Source: Chlorokybus atmophyticus
Taxonomy: Eukaryota > Streptophyta > Chlorokybophyceae > Chlorokybales > Chlorokybaceae
Direction of reading: 5' to 3'
Assembly (NCBI GenBank): GCA_009103225.1
Contig: RHPI01001737.1
Coordinates: forward strand, 248,001-312,000
DNA length: 64,000 nucleotides
The notes beneath the pieces were generated by a model. The model searched no databases. It was given only the letters and a program-made list of their open reading frames with translations, and was not told where the DNA came from. Positions 53,839 through 64,000 of the stretch are shown here, piece by piece; the stretch's first letter is position 1, and each line of letters opens with the position of its first letter. Position numbers and translations under genes: made by a program.

Positions 53839-55497
53839 CAGTACGCACACATGTTGATGTGTATAGGCTTTTCAGATGTTGACACAGTGCACACCAAGTC
53901 AAGCACAAGCACCAACAAGCACACCAGCTAGCACATAGGCAAGGGCAGCTCAATCAAAAGGGCAAGGGCGCGGATTAACTTATGTGCACTAGCTATGTGC
54001 TGATGATGAGCGGAAGGGAGGGGCAGAGGCAGCGAAACAGGAAGGGCAAGCGGTCGCAAGATTGCAAAGCATCTGTTGGCCCGGGTGGGTTAAAAGAGGG
54101 CTTGTACCGCAGCAACCTGCAATAACAGCAGGGGAGGTGGAGGTGGAAGGGGCGGGCGTAGGTGCTGTGCTATGTTGTGCAACGATAATGAGGCCACCAC
54201 GTGTATAAGTTGGACTAAGGCATGTAATGCGTATAAGTGCATCATAATATCATTATAATCAGACGAGCCAAATCACAAGCTAGCGTGCAAGTTAATTTTT
54301 TTCTATTCCAGTTCATGTCAAAATATTATTATTACCTGCAGAATGTGTACGAGTTAAATCAATGCAATGTTTTTGAAATGATTATAATGGTAAATGAACA
54401 AAGCTAGCTATTGCATCTGCAAAGCATAATGACGAATGTCGGCACAAATAGTAACAACATTATGGAGTGCTGCAATAGTGAGAGCTTAATTAACACGGAC
54501 ATATGGCATCATCTGCAATTCCTACACATTGTACACCTTATCGCCATCATGTTTGCCGTAACCGCACTTGTAGATTGCGTGGATGACAATTAATTCGCGA
54601 GCACTCACACACACACTCTTCTTCACACTTATGTGCATTTATTGTACTTATCCAACGCCGCATATGAATAGAGTCCAAGAATTAACTCTGCCTATGTTTA
54701 TAATGTAGTATGCAGGGATTGTGGCATGCATGAGAATGTAGCCAACATGCATGCAGTCCACACACTACACCATCGCACTCTTATAGTTGTTCCTGTCTTC
54801 CCGTGAGTAATACATGATTGCAAGCCAATCGTCTCTCCTTCACATGTGTTAACAACTATTTCGTGAGATGCCGTGTACGAGTATTACTTAGACACTATTG
54901 AACTTGAGTGTTCATTTACAACCTCTTTATACATGGCAGACGACATGTGTGCTCATGCACATGCACATGCCAAAATTCGCTTTCAGTAGCACAGCAGCAA
55001 ATCATGCACAGGTAGGGCGGACATGTCATTGAGTCCTTGCCAACAGCTGTCCTGTTGAAGGCCACCGCAACCGTGCTTATAGCCTTGTGCATTGATTGCT
55101 GCAGGTTGAAGGAAAAGCCATCCCCTTTGATACCAAGCTCCTCACACCATGAAGCTGCTATGCAGTTTTGGCATAAACACGACTCCTTACCACCACAATC
55201 GCACGTCCGTGTCATGTGCAAAAGCTCACATCATACCTGCGTCGGTAAGTATACAGCCCGTCAGTTCAACCCCTGCTCGTCCCCCATGCCCCCCAACGCA
55301 TATACAGCTTGCTAGCTGACTGTGCAGCATGTGCAACTTCCTGTTATGGTAACAATGAACCAGCTTGAAACAACATATGCAACACCTTACAACATGGCCC
55401 CTGTAGTGCTGTACCTGCTCAGTGGCTCCAGGCTGTGCGTCCAGGCCAGCCTAAGCCGCTTTCCAGCCTAATTCGCCAACACAGCATCAAACACTCG
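53839..55497. other. Non-coding sequence downstream of the SUMO ligase gene
   Basis: AT-rich at 54200-54900, then moderately GC. The minus frame 55221-54916 is Cys-rich (CDCGGKESCLCQNC) but short and unsupported. No gene assigned. Confidence 0.5.
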
Positions 55498-58400
55498 TCA
55501 GTATTCGCCATCATCGTCATCGTCATCAGAATCTAGACTGATGGCTGTTGAAGGTGTCAAGATGTGCGCTTGATTTGCTTGCGGCGAATGTCCATTGCTG
55601 ATCGTGTTGAAAGTTGAGCTTGGCAGCGGGCCCAACTCAAGGGGAGCATTGTAGTATGAGCTCTGCTGCGGTGAGGAGGTCAGGTTCAGCAGCGTGCTGG
55701 CTGCAGAAGACACCACAGGCGGTGGTGCATCATCGGCTGCAGTCTGATCATTGACTTGAGAAGACACCTGCCGCCATGGATTGCTGCTGAGGTTGAACTG
55801 GTGTGCAGTTGAAGCATGAGGACGTGTTGTTCGAGCCACTGGTGCTGGTGCGTTGCCAAAGTTGTGCTGAGTCTGCCAGGATGATGGCAGCATAGGCTGC
55901 GGTCTGATAGCTCTTGGCCTTGTGTTGTAAGATGCATGCGGCTGACCAAATGGTGACAATTGTGGCCACATAGATGTCGACGGCACACTTCCCCATGGGA
56001 CATTGCGTGCTTCAGCTGGCTGGGAGGTGTGCAGTGTACTGTAACGCACACCCGTTAGCCTACCTACCTGACAGCAACCTCTTCACTGCATATCCAAACT
56101 TCTCAGGACAAGATGCTGACCTGAAGAGCGACATGTTGAACCGGCCTTGGTTGGTGCTGTGTTCAACACTTGAGCTGTAAGACGTGCTCGGTGCAGAGGT
56201 GCCTTGGGCAAGGGAGGCATATGCAGGGAAGGTAGAATCCTGTATTGAATTGGTGGCCTGACTGTCCGTGGTGAAGGATGCCAACAGCCTTGCAAAGTCC
56301 GGCTCACTTTGATTGGAGGTGACACCCTCGCCTTCGCTCTTCATCTGTGCACTTGGAGCAGCAGCGGGCGCTTCATCATCACTGTCACTGAGGCTGATTG
56401 CGCTTTCCATCGTCGCACCCTTCGGCTTCTTAGCAGGCGCTGCACTGGAACCAGCTCCTTGAGATACCCGCTTCCTGCTCGCATCTTGAGTGCTCTCATC
56501 CTCAGCATCGCTCAGCTCATGCACACCATTTGAGGTGGGCTGCGAAGCAGCTACCGGCGGTAGCAGAGGTGCGCCGAATTCGGGAGGATGCCAAGCCTCG
56601 TTCAATACCTTGCCATCCTCATCACGAGGGCGCCAAGAGGCATCTGCGGCCAGCTCTATTTCTGTGGCATCTTCATCTTGCTGCAAAGCTTGCAGCACTC
56701 GCAAGAAGTAGGGATCAATATAGAGAGTCTCAATCGCTGCATGCTTAAGACAGATGGGACACTGCCATTTCCTAGTTCGCTGTTGCATCTCAAGGTAGGT
56801 TGGGATATCAAAGCACGCGAGATGCGTGCAATCCCTATACCGGCCAGGCTCCTGATGGAGTGAAAGACATCAATCAATTGGACACGTCGCAGACTTCCCG
56901 CAGCAATTTGCATGACACAGTCGCATGACAACACGCCTGAATGGCCACATACCTGTATACGCATGCCACCCAGGGGGTCTCTAAGGGAAACAACCGAAGA
57001 CAGAGCTACGAGATCATTATCATCTCCATCCTCTGCTTCCGAGCTTTTGCCGCCACCACAGCGCTGGCGAACCATCTCCAATGCGACCTCATAAGCATCT
57101 TGGCTCTCATCGCGAACAACTTGAGCAGTCAGCTGGCATGCAATAAGTTAGGAACACAATTGAGTTGAACGAATGAACCTCGTTAGTAACACACTGCCCT
57201 GGTAATCTAGGAACACTAGGAACTAGGAACACAATTGAGTTGAACGAATGAACCTCGTTAGTAACACACTGCCCTGGTAATCCGTCACTATGATGATGCT
57301 GTTGATAAAGCACATATGCGCATTCGTCTGAAAAATCTAGCAAACATGGCAAGTTATTATTCAGTGGGCAGGTAGCTGACTGAAATGCACCAGTGCTGGA
57401 ATGCTATTTGGATACCCAACACAGAGCTGGGGTCAAACGCGTACCTCTTGCAGCAAACGCTGTCTTGATAGCACAATCATTAAAGCAAAAGGCCTCGTAT
57501 CGTACGCTGTCAACGCAACCCTGTTTATGCCTTCACGAACAAACGCACTGATCTGAGACAACCACAGCATGAGCATCAAGCACTAGTTGTGACAAACAAC
57601 ATCACGAAAAACGATGAGATTGCATTTGACTCTCGGGCATGCAAGTTCTAGCTGCCACCTGCAATGAGTGATGGGAACCCTGCGACTAACCTTGGCAGGT
57701 TCATCACGAGCGTTGTTGCCCAACTGCTGCTGACCTCCTCGAGTGTACACGCGCACTGGCATGACTGTTGCATGCTTATATGAGAACAGGGGCCCAACTA
57801 TATGACAAGCATTGTGAGACAGGAACAAACAGTGCGTGACACGTTTACCATTGACGCGCAAATTGGCGAATGTGGGCCAGTGAAGGCGAAAAGGAACTGC
57901 ATCGTTCAGTAAAATGCACATCACCTGGCCAACGAGAGGTAAGCGAAGAGGTAAGAGAGCAACAAGGTCATGCCAAGTGTACCTGAAGCTCGCATTCCTT
58001 TGACTGCAGCATCCTCATGTGTGAACGCGTCAGCAGAAATGTGCGCTCCAACAAAAGCATAGGATTACTGCACACACAAGCAGCGAACAGCAACCTGTCA
58101 GTGCAGAACGTGCATACCCACTCAAACCAGATGAAGCAAGATTGATGTAGGCAACTGCAACTGACTGCCAGTTCTACTCAAGGCAAACAAGCACAAGCAC
58201 CCTCGATGGACCAGCGATGCAAGTATGCAACACAGCAATGTGGTGAGAACCAAACTGTGAAATTTCAGTCAAGCGAAGTTGGCTTACGACCATATATGGC
58301 GCCATGAAGTATGCTATACAATAACAGCTGCACCAGTCTAACAACCAATGCACAACCTTACACATGCACACGAATTGGTAGCCATGCTGCACAAAAACCG

Positions 58401-59678
58401 CACCTTTGCTGCGCGACAGCCTGTAGCATTGTTGACGGAAATACCACCGCCACGGACTGCCAAAACCTGCCACAGCAATCAGGTCACATTAAGTTGTGTC
58501 ATTGTTCCAACTGCGCTGAAACTTGACAATGTCAACACTCAAGCAGATGGCATGAGGCATTCCATCTTACGGGTCAGCGCGTGCTGCTCGGCAAACGTCG
58601 CAGTAGTACTGGGCAGGCAGATCAGATTCAACTGCACCTAGTCCAAAGCAACTGCAATGCACCCAAACGCCGCACCCATCACACTGCCACGGTGAGGTTA
58701 ACACATGCACTCAGTCACTCAATTCTTGTGGCAACGCACGGGGAAGAGGGCAGGTCCAAGCACAAACTGGTTGGGAGCATCAAGTACCTGCACCATGAGT
58801 TGATGGCTGTCAGCATTGACGCCACACGGGCATCGTATCACTCCATTCTCATGTTCAGTGGCAGGTGCATCCACTGCGTTTCCGTTTGCATTGCCATTGG
58901 TGCCATTGGCCATGGCATTGGTAATCTCATTGGCAACGGCTGTCAACTGGTTTGGTGTACGCCTAGTACTACCTTGCAACTCTCTGCACCAAGTAATATG
59001 CATAAACATTAACACTGCACAGCAAATCCAGACCTTGACTACATGACGAAAGTGCCAGGAATTGGCAAGGGAAGCTCACCTATACACTTCAGTCACCACC
59101 CGCGCAGCTTCTTCTAGCGATACTGCTGGAGTGCGGATGTAGCTACCTAATGACACCACTGGACAAACAAAAGTTTTATTGCACCCAATTACATGTGTTG
59201 TGTGCGATGGTGTTCGCAAATGCAGCAGAACCTAGTGGACGTTGGTTGGTTGAAAGTTTTTTGTGTGTTTACAATCTGCGATGTGCAATGCATGCACGAG
59301 CTGTGTGTCTGTGCTTGCGTGCGCTTCTGGGTGTGCTTGTGCGCATGCTTGCATGCGCATCTTTGATCTGCGGTTGCATGTGCTTTGCAACTTACTTGTG
59401 CGAGGCTCTTGCAAGACGTCGTATAGCCGCTGCTGAAGCTCCTGCTTGTAATTTTGATAGTAAGCATGAAGTGTGCAGCAAAATCATCAACAGGCACTGC
59501 AGAGAGTGCACAAGCAGCAATGCGCAATAGCGTTTCCAAATAACAACGCTTGCTGGTAAGACATGCTACACTTACTTCTCAAACCACCAACACTCACATT
59601 CTTTTTGCCGCTGCGCGGCAAACTCAGCCTGCCAAGAGCCTCCTTTAATTCTTTTAACCGAAAATGACGTATGTACTC
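55498..59678 (-). CDS. SIZ1-like: SIZ/PIAS-type SUMO E3 ligase (SAP-PHD-PINIT-SP-RING)
   Basis: Thirteen exons join in phase: 59678-59598, 59441-59396, 59146-59080, 58983-58788, 58683-58571, 58466-58404, 58067-57983, 57924-57849, 57764-57691, 57552-57445, 57132-56953, 56851-56068, 56015-55498; about 796 residues without the start exon. Domains in order: SAP (FRLKELKEALGRLSLP); PHD finger (RCPCGVNADS, CDGCGVWVHCSC, YYCDVC); PINIT region (LLERTFLLTR, VMCILLNDAVPFRLHWP, GINRVALTAYDTRPFALMIV); SP-RING (DCTHLACFDIPTYLEMQQ, WQCPICLKHAAIETLYID) with the zinc Cys/His residues. The C-terminus has two hydrophobic-acidic SUMO-binding-like motifs (ISLSDSDDE, ISLDSDDDDD). It transfers SUMO from the E2 to nuclear targets; the PHD finger is the land-plant SIZ1 hallmark. 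SLRDPL has Asp where the family has Cys. The initiator exon is not placed; MTAATSQ at 60130-60110 is a weak candidate. Confidence 0.85.
57151..57282. repeat. 57-bp direct repeat in an intron of the SUMO ligase gene
   Basis: 57151-57207 recurs exactly at 57226-57282 (ggaacacaattgagttgaac ... ggtaatc), period 75, with a variable spacer rich in ctaggaac. It lies in the intron between 57444 and 57133. Probably a recent tandem duplication. Confidence 0.85.
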
Positions 59679-61614
59679 CTGCCAAATTTCGACGAAGAAC
59701 AGAGCTAAAGTTGTTGACTGACAGATGAGCGCACTATAGCATCGACAAGCAACAACCAACATGCACCATGCATGCAACCGCATGCACCTGCACATCTGCG
59801 ACCTACAATTCGCAACACTGTAGCGCGCTGTTTACAGAGACAGATCATGCATGCAAGCTCATGTACACAACCTCTGAACCACAACTGTGCCACGACTTCA
59901 CAAAAATTCGAGTCCATGCAAACTGTGGTGGGCGTTGAGCACCACGTGCAGGGTGCCATGCAGGGATAGACGATGAACAGCCTCAATTACACATGAGCTA
60001 CAACCTCAACTGCTATGCTGCTTGTTTTGTGTAACAGCGCTAAAGTTGGCACGAACTCAGCAGCGTTTGCGTAACTCGCTGCGGCGACAAACAACTGAGG
60101 CGGGACAACCTGACTTGTCGCAGCAGTCATGATCACGGCAAGAGTAGTACCTTGGCGCTCGCCGTACACATGTCGTCAATAACATGATCTCAGGCGCACG
60201 CATACACCACCACGGCCGCACCAGGCCGGCAGAGGCGACAGAATCAGTCCCCAACTCATCCACGAACGGCTGCCTCCACACTGCATGCTACAACTGAAGT
60301 CGACAGCGCATGCCGCAGCTAGCTTCCTTTGACCTCCCTACGTACGGCTGGCTAGCAAGCTTCCACCAAACCCTACTGCAGAAGACTAACTTAGCTGCTT
60401 ACTCAGCAACTAAGCGTACACCGCACAAGTCAATAAGTTGGGCGGTGCATCAACACACACACCCGCACATACACGTACATGCTCATATATACCCAAACTC
60501 ACGTACACACACATTCACACACTCGCACACGCAATTTACCGTTGCCGTAGAGCAGCATGTGCAGATCACACCCCACAGCAACACGAAGCAGCAGTACAAC
60601 CGCGCTACAGCAGTGCGTTTGTTGCTTTCTTTCTTTCTTGATTGCTTGCAGCAACGGGAGAGCAGACCCAGCAAACAGCAAATAAACCTGTCCGTGAACG
60701 TGCTTGGCTACCACAGTTCACCTCACCACCACAGCGAGGCCGTGACGGCAGCAGCAGCAGCAGGATCAAAACCCTAATCGATGATGCCAGCTGGCGCGCC
60801 CCAAAAGCGGCAAGTAGCGCGCGTAACGTTACGTGGCAGGTAACAAACGTTAGCACCTGCTAGTAGCCGTTTGCCTTTATGCCCACCAATTGATCATGAC
60901 TTGATCATCAACAAGGCGTCAAGTCTCGATGACACTTGCATGACAAGGCGTGTAGGCCTACCGGTAAGTATCCTTATCCTGAGTCGGCATTGAGCGGAGA
61001 TGACCTGTCATAAGTTGACTCATAACATCGGTATGTATAACATAGATTGGCCGATACCGGTAGTGTGGCGCATAGAGTAGCAAATGGCGCTTCTGCCATT
61101 TCCACTGACGTTTATAACATGGAACACTGAAAAAATGTAACATGTACAATAAGTTGTTTATATTTAAGGATGACACGAATTGCAATGCATAGTTGAAAGT
61201 CTTGTGTTGTGTAAAGCGTGTTATATATATGATATAACTTTATTATAACTCTATTACTTTAATAGAACATACTGCTAATGTTATCATGATATTGGTATAT
61301 GTATGTCATAGTATGACTCCAACACCAATGACAACAACAATTATGATTAGGTAATGCATATGATGAATAGGTTCAAGCACATGCATTTAGATAATATGAG
61401 AGAACTTGCTATACACATAGTAAAATGCCACCGTTTGCAAATGGCAACTTGAAAGGCAAGGCGTTATTTATCACTATGACAATAGTACTCACAATGATAA
61501 AACATGTGTACATTTGTTCACTTTTAGAGTGATATTGGTTAATTCTTTAAGTTTTATAGTATGTGATTAGTTTTGATATCTAAATGGAATTATGAAATAT
61601 GTTGTAGATAATGT
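59679..61614. other. Upstream region of the SUMO ligase gene and intergenic sequence
   Basis: It should hold the initiator exon and promoter of the minus-strand ligase. A short candidate exon (MTAATSQ, 60130-60110) with a non-canonical-looking GTTGTC donor is the best seen. From 60900 the sequence turns AT-rich. No other gene recognised. The plus frame 60310-60777 is His/Thr-rich low complexity. Confidence 0.4.
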
Positions 61615-61619
61615 GAGAC

Positions 61620-62137
61620 TGTTACGGGATGGCCTGATAATAACGCCACAATGGCCACAAAGTACACTTTGTATCTTTGTAGCCTAGTGGTTCGTTACAT
61701 TGGTCATCGGGACTTGAGACCTAAAGGTGCTGAGGTCAAAACCGCCTTGCAGCAGATCGAGAAGGATTTTTGAGGTCGTTGTATCGATTGAAAAATGATG
61801 GGTCGCGCGCATCTGCTTAATGCCACGCGCATTTGCTTAATCCGACGCGTCGCGTACTTGCAGCCGCCACTGGGTAGTACCGCGCGACTTACCAGATGGC
61901 GACTGACAGTCGGACTCAGCGGCGTAATGCGCGCTGCAACTGCTTGGATAATTACAAAGCGCTTCCACTGCTACGTGACGAGACTCTCGCATGGGATGCC
62001 CTGTAAAACTCACATCAAATGAGGACATGGGATGGCTAGGAGGGGGGGTGCGGGGGGAGTCACATGACGACCCGATAATAAAGCCACAATACCCACAAAA
62101 CACACTTCATGCTTTTGTGGCCCATTAGTTCGTTACA
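61620..62137 (+). mobile_element. Miniature LTR retrotransposon (TRIM-like), TSD GAGAC
   Basis: The LTRs are 61620-61699 and 62058-62137, 80 bp each and alignable without gaps. The left one starts TGTTACGGGATGG and ends TTCGTTACA; the right one starts AGTCACATG (first T mutated) and ends TTCGTTACA. GAGAC is duplicated at 61615-61619 and 62138-62142. Just inside the left LTR is TTGGTCATCGGGACTTGAGA (primer binding site-like); just before the right LTR is the purine tract aggagggggggtgcgggggg. 518 bp in total. The 75-codon frame inside is unlikely to be coding. Confidence 0.85.
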
Positions 62138-62142
62138 GAGAC

Positions 62143-62685
62143 TAACAACACACTTGCATGCATTTATCACAGAACAAGCTCATACTTCATTTCGGATGCA
62201 AAATCTCTTCCAACAAAGTATATCGTTTCATGCCATATGAAGTAAATGAAGCTTTTTGATGTTAATGAAATGCAATTTAATATAATTTAAACAACATTGC
62301 TTGTATTGACTATGCGTGACGCTATACGCATGAATAAACATGCAAGCTATAGATTAAAGACATGTACAAGAATGCGAAATATGTGAAGATATGAATAAAT
62401 ATAATGGCATACATCAATTAGAGACACACATAGTCAGTGGTCGTCACACCTTGTGACGGTTACAGTTATGCAGCATCTATCCATCATGCACACATCTCAA
62501 CTATGTGACACAATAATGTATTGCATTTTGCAATCGTGTAATAATGTGTATGCTGTGTTGTAACTCTCTTTGTTATTTCATTAAAATAAGCAACAAGAAT
62601 ATTAGCTGTGTCATGATTGTTCACTTCGGCTTGCATACTTAACATGGCAAACATATTTGAAGAGTTGTAATGAGTATGCTACAAC
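62143..62685. other. Non-coding AT-rich sequence, no gene seen
   Basis: No coding or structural signal recognised between the two miniature elements. Confidence 0.5.
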
Positions 62686-63771
62686 TGTAACGGGAAGGCA
62701 CAGTTATTTACCACAAATTGACCATAAAAGTACCAATTCTTTTGTGGTCGAGTGGGCTGTGACATTGGTCATCGGAGCTTGAGACCCGGGTTCGATTCCT
62801 GCCTTGCACACGAATTCCGCGGTCGTTGTTTCTCGATCCAATAACATCGTAAATGGTCACTTTATGAGTGCCATCATCGATGGGTCTTGCCTAATGGCAG
62901 TCGCGCCGAACTGACCAGTTCAGTCGGCGCGGCAGGGCGCGACCTGCCTATCGCGGCGACGCGACCTGTGGGGCCGGCAGCGGCGCGCTATGCGCGCGTT
63001 GACCGGTATGGGCCTAAATTAGCCGGTCCTTGGATGGTGGGGCCGGTGACCGACCCTAAATCAGACCCCTGGGAAGGAAATTCCCCAGCTGATGAGAGCG
63101 CCAGCTGCCGAGGACGTCAGCGTTCTTAAGTGGGGGGGAATGTAACGGGAAGGTACATTAAATTACCACAAATCGACCATAAAAGCACCAAGTCTTTTGT
63201 GGTCGAGTGGGCTGTGACATTGGTATCGGAGCTTGAGACCCGGGTTCGATTCCTGCCTTGCACACGAATTCCGCGGTCGTTGTTTCTCGATCCAATAATC
63301 GTAAATGGTCACTTTATGAGTGCCATCATCGATGGGTCGCGACTTGCCTAATGGCAGTCGCGCCGAACTGACCAGTTCAGTCGGCGCGGCAGGGCGCGAC
63401 CTGCCTATCGCGGCGACGCGACCTGTGGGGCCGGCAGCGGCGCGCTATGCGCGCGTTGACCGGTATGGGCCTAAATTAGCCGGTCCTTGGATGGTGGGGC
63501 CGGTGACCGACCCTAAATCAGACCCCTGGGAAGGAAATTCCCCAGCTGATGAGAGCGCCAGCTGCCGAGGACGTCAGCGTTCTTAAGTGGCGGGGGAATG
63601 TAACGGGAAGGCACATTGAATTACCACAAATCGACCATAAAAGCACCAAGTCTTTTGTGGTCGAGTGGGCTGTGACATTAATGTGACATTAATGTCACAG
63701 CCCACTCGACCACAAAAGACTTGGTGCTTTTATGGTCGATTTGTGGTAATTCAATGTGCCTTCCCGTTACA
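62686..63771 (+). mobile_element. Compound TRIM: three direct LTRs plus one inverted LTR, TSD ACAAC
   Basis: Direct LTRs of 79 bp lie at 62686-62764, 63141-63219 and 63599-63677 (TGTAACGGGAAGG ... GGGCTGTGACA). Two nearly identical internal segments (62765-63140, 63220-63598) each begin with a primer binding site (TTGGTATCGGAGCTTGAG in the second) and end with a polypurine tract (AAGTGGGGGGGAA in the first). A fourth LTR at 63693-63771 is inverted and identical over 79 bases to the third, from which it is separated by 15 bases. ACAAC occurs at both 62681-62685 and 63772-63776, so the whole 1086 bp looks like one insertion. An 80-88 codon frame in each internal segment (AELTSSVGAAGRDLPIAAT) is conserved only because the copies are recent. 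Confidence 0.85.
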
Positions 63772-63776
63772 ACAAC

Positions 63777-64000
63777 AATAGCGAAGTTTATGCATAGTTA
63801 TGGTTGCGGTCAATAACGAGCTATCTTTGTGTGCATGGCATTATGGTATTCTAATGCTATGATCACGACAGGTGTCACCACAATAATTGCACATACGGAG
63901 ATGTAATATGTTATGCCGCATTGTAACGATACCTCGTATAGTTAGTGTTATTAGCTATGAAACATATGTTTTTTAATATGTGGAATTGGGCTATTTTAAC
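63777..64000. other. Non-coding sequence at the right edge
   Basis: AT-rich; nothing recognised. Confidence 0.5.

Noticed and set aside
54916-55221. Cys-rich minus-strand frame as a metallothionein-like or zinc-binding protein
   Set aside because: Short, no conserved spacing, no splice or promoter support; likely chance.
62732-62810. A tRNA gene or tRNA-derived SINE, from the A-box- and B-box-like strings
   Set aside because: No acceptor stem or foldable cloverleaf; the context is an LTR end followed by a primer binding site, with purine tract, LTR and target duplication. Kept only as a question about pol III boxes.

Overview
The window looks like nuclear DNA of a green alga (Viridiplantae, probably a chlorophyte; inferred). 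It holds plant-type, intron-containing genes: a SAP-PHD-PINIT-SP-RING SUMO ligase of SIZ1 type, a DWARF27-like carotenoid isomerase with a transit-peptide-like N-terminus, and a P-class PPR protein. They sit beside a large bed of decayed Ty3/gypsy LTR retrotransposons and several miniature LTR elements. Short GT-AG introns are visible. Single n's, two N gaps, long poly-C and CT runs and an exact 0.94 kb duplication show that the first 5 kb and some gaps are assembly-limited.

Layout. 1-6.2 kb is non-coding: AT-rich microsatellite, clusters of short palindromes, a duplicated segment ending in poly-C, and a CT tract. 6.2-38.7 kb is retrotransposon bed. From left to right: chromovirus-like element A (+, 5' LTR, gag, start of pol); an RNase H-integrase-PHD fragment (-) with its own 3' LTR; an intact 1609-codon gag-protease-cytosine methyltransferase-RT frame (-, 12.2-17.0 kb); a decayed gag (+) carrying a nested miniature LTR element with 5-bp target duplications; chromodomain element B (+, 20.9-26.7 kb); an RT-RNase H fragment (+); a second methyltransferase element D (+, 27.8-33.4 kb) joined tail-to-tail to an integrase fragment (-); and a third methyltransferase copy (-, 36.5-38.7 kb). 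38.7-41.8 kb is non-coding.

41.8-59.7 kb is the host gene island: a secreted NIDO-PKD protein (+, 9 exons), convergent with the D27-like gene (-, 4 exons), then a PPR gene (-, 4 exons) and the SIZ1-type ligase (-, 13 exons placed). 61.6-63.8 kb holds two more miniature LTR insertions. One is a compound with three direct LTRs and one inverted LTR, all inside a single 5-bp target duplication.

The main discovery candidate is the Ty3/gypsy lineage that carries a DNMT3/DRM-like C5-methyltransferase between protease and reverse transcriptase. It is present in three copies, one open, and its catalytic loop reads ECQ instead of PCQ. Captured methyltransferases in LTR retrotransposons have been reported in dinoflagellates and the charophyte Klebsormidium, so the principle is known. 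This lineage, its motif IV variant, and a PHD-finger integrase tail in a neighbouring gypsy fragment (against the chromodomain in element B) deserve follow-up. Exon structures are read from splice signals, phase and protein similarity alone and have no transcript support here.
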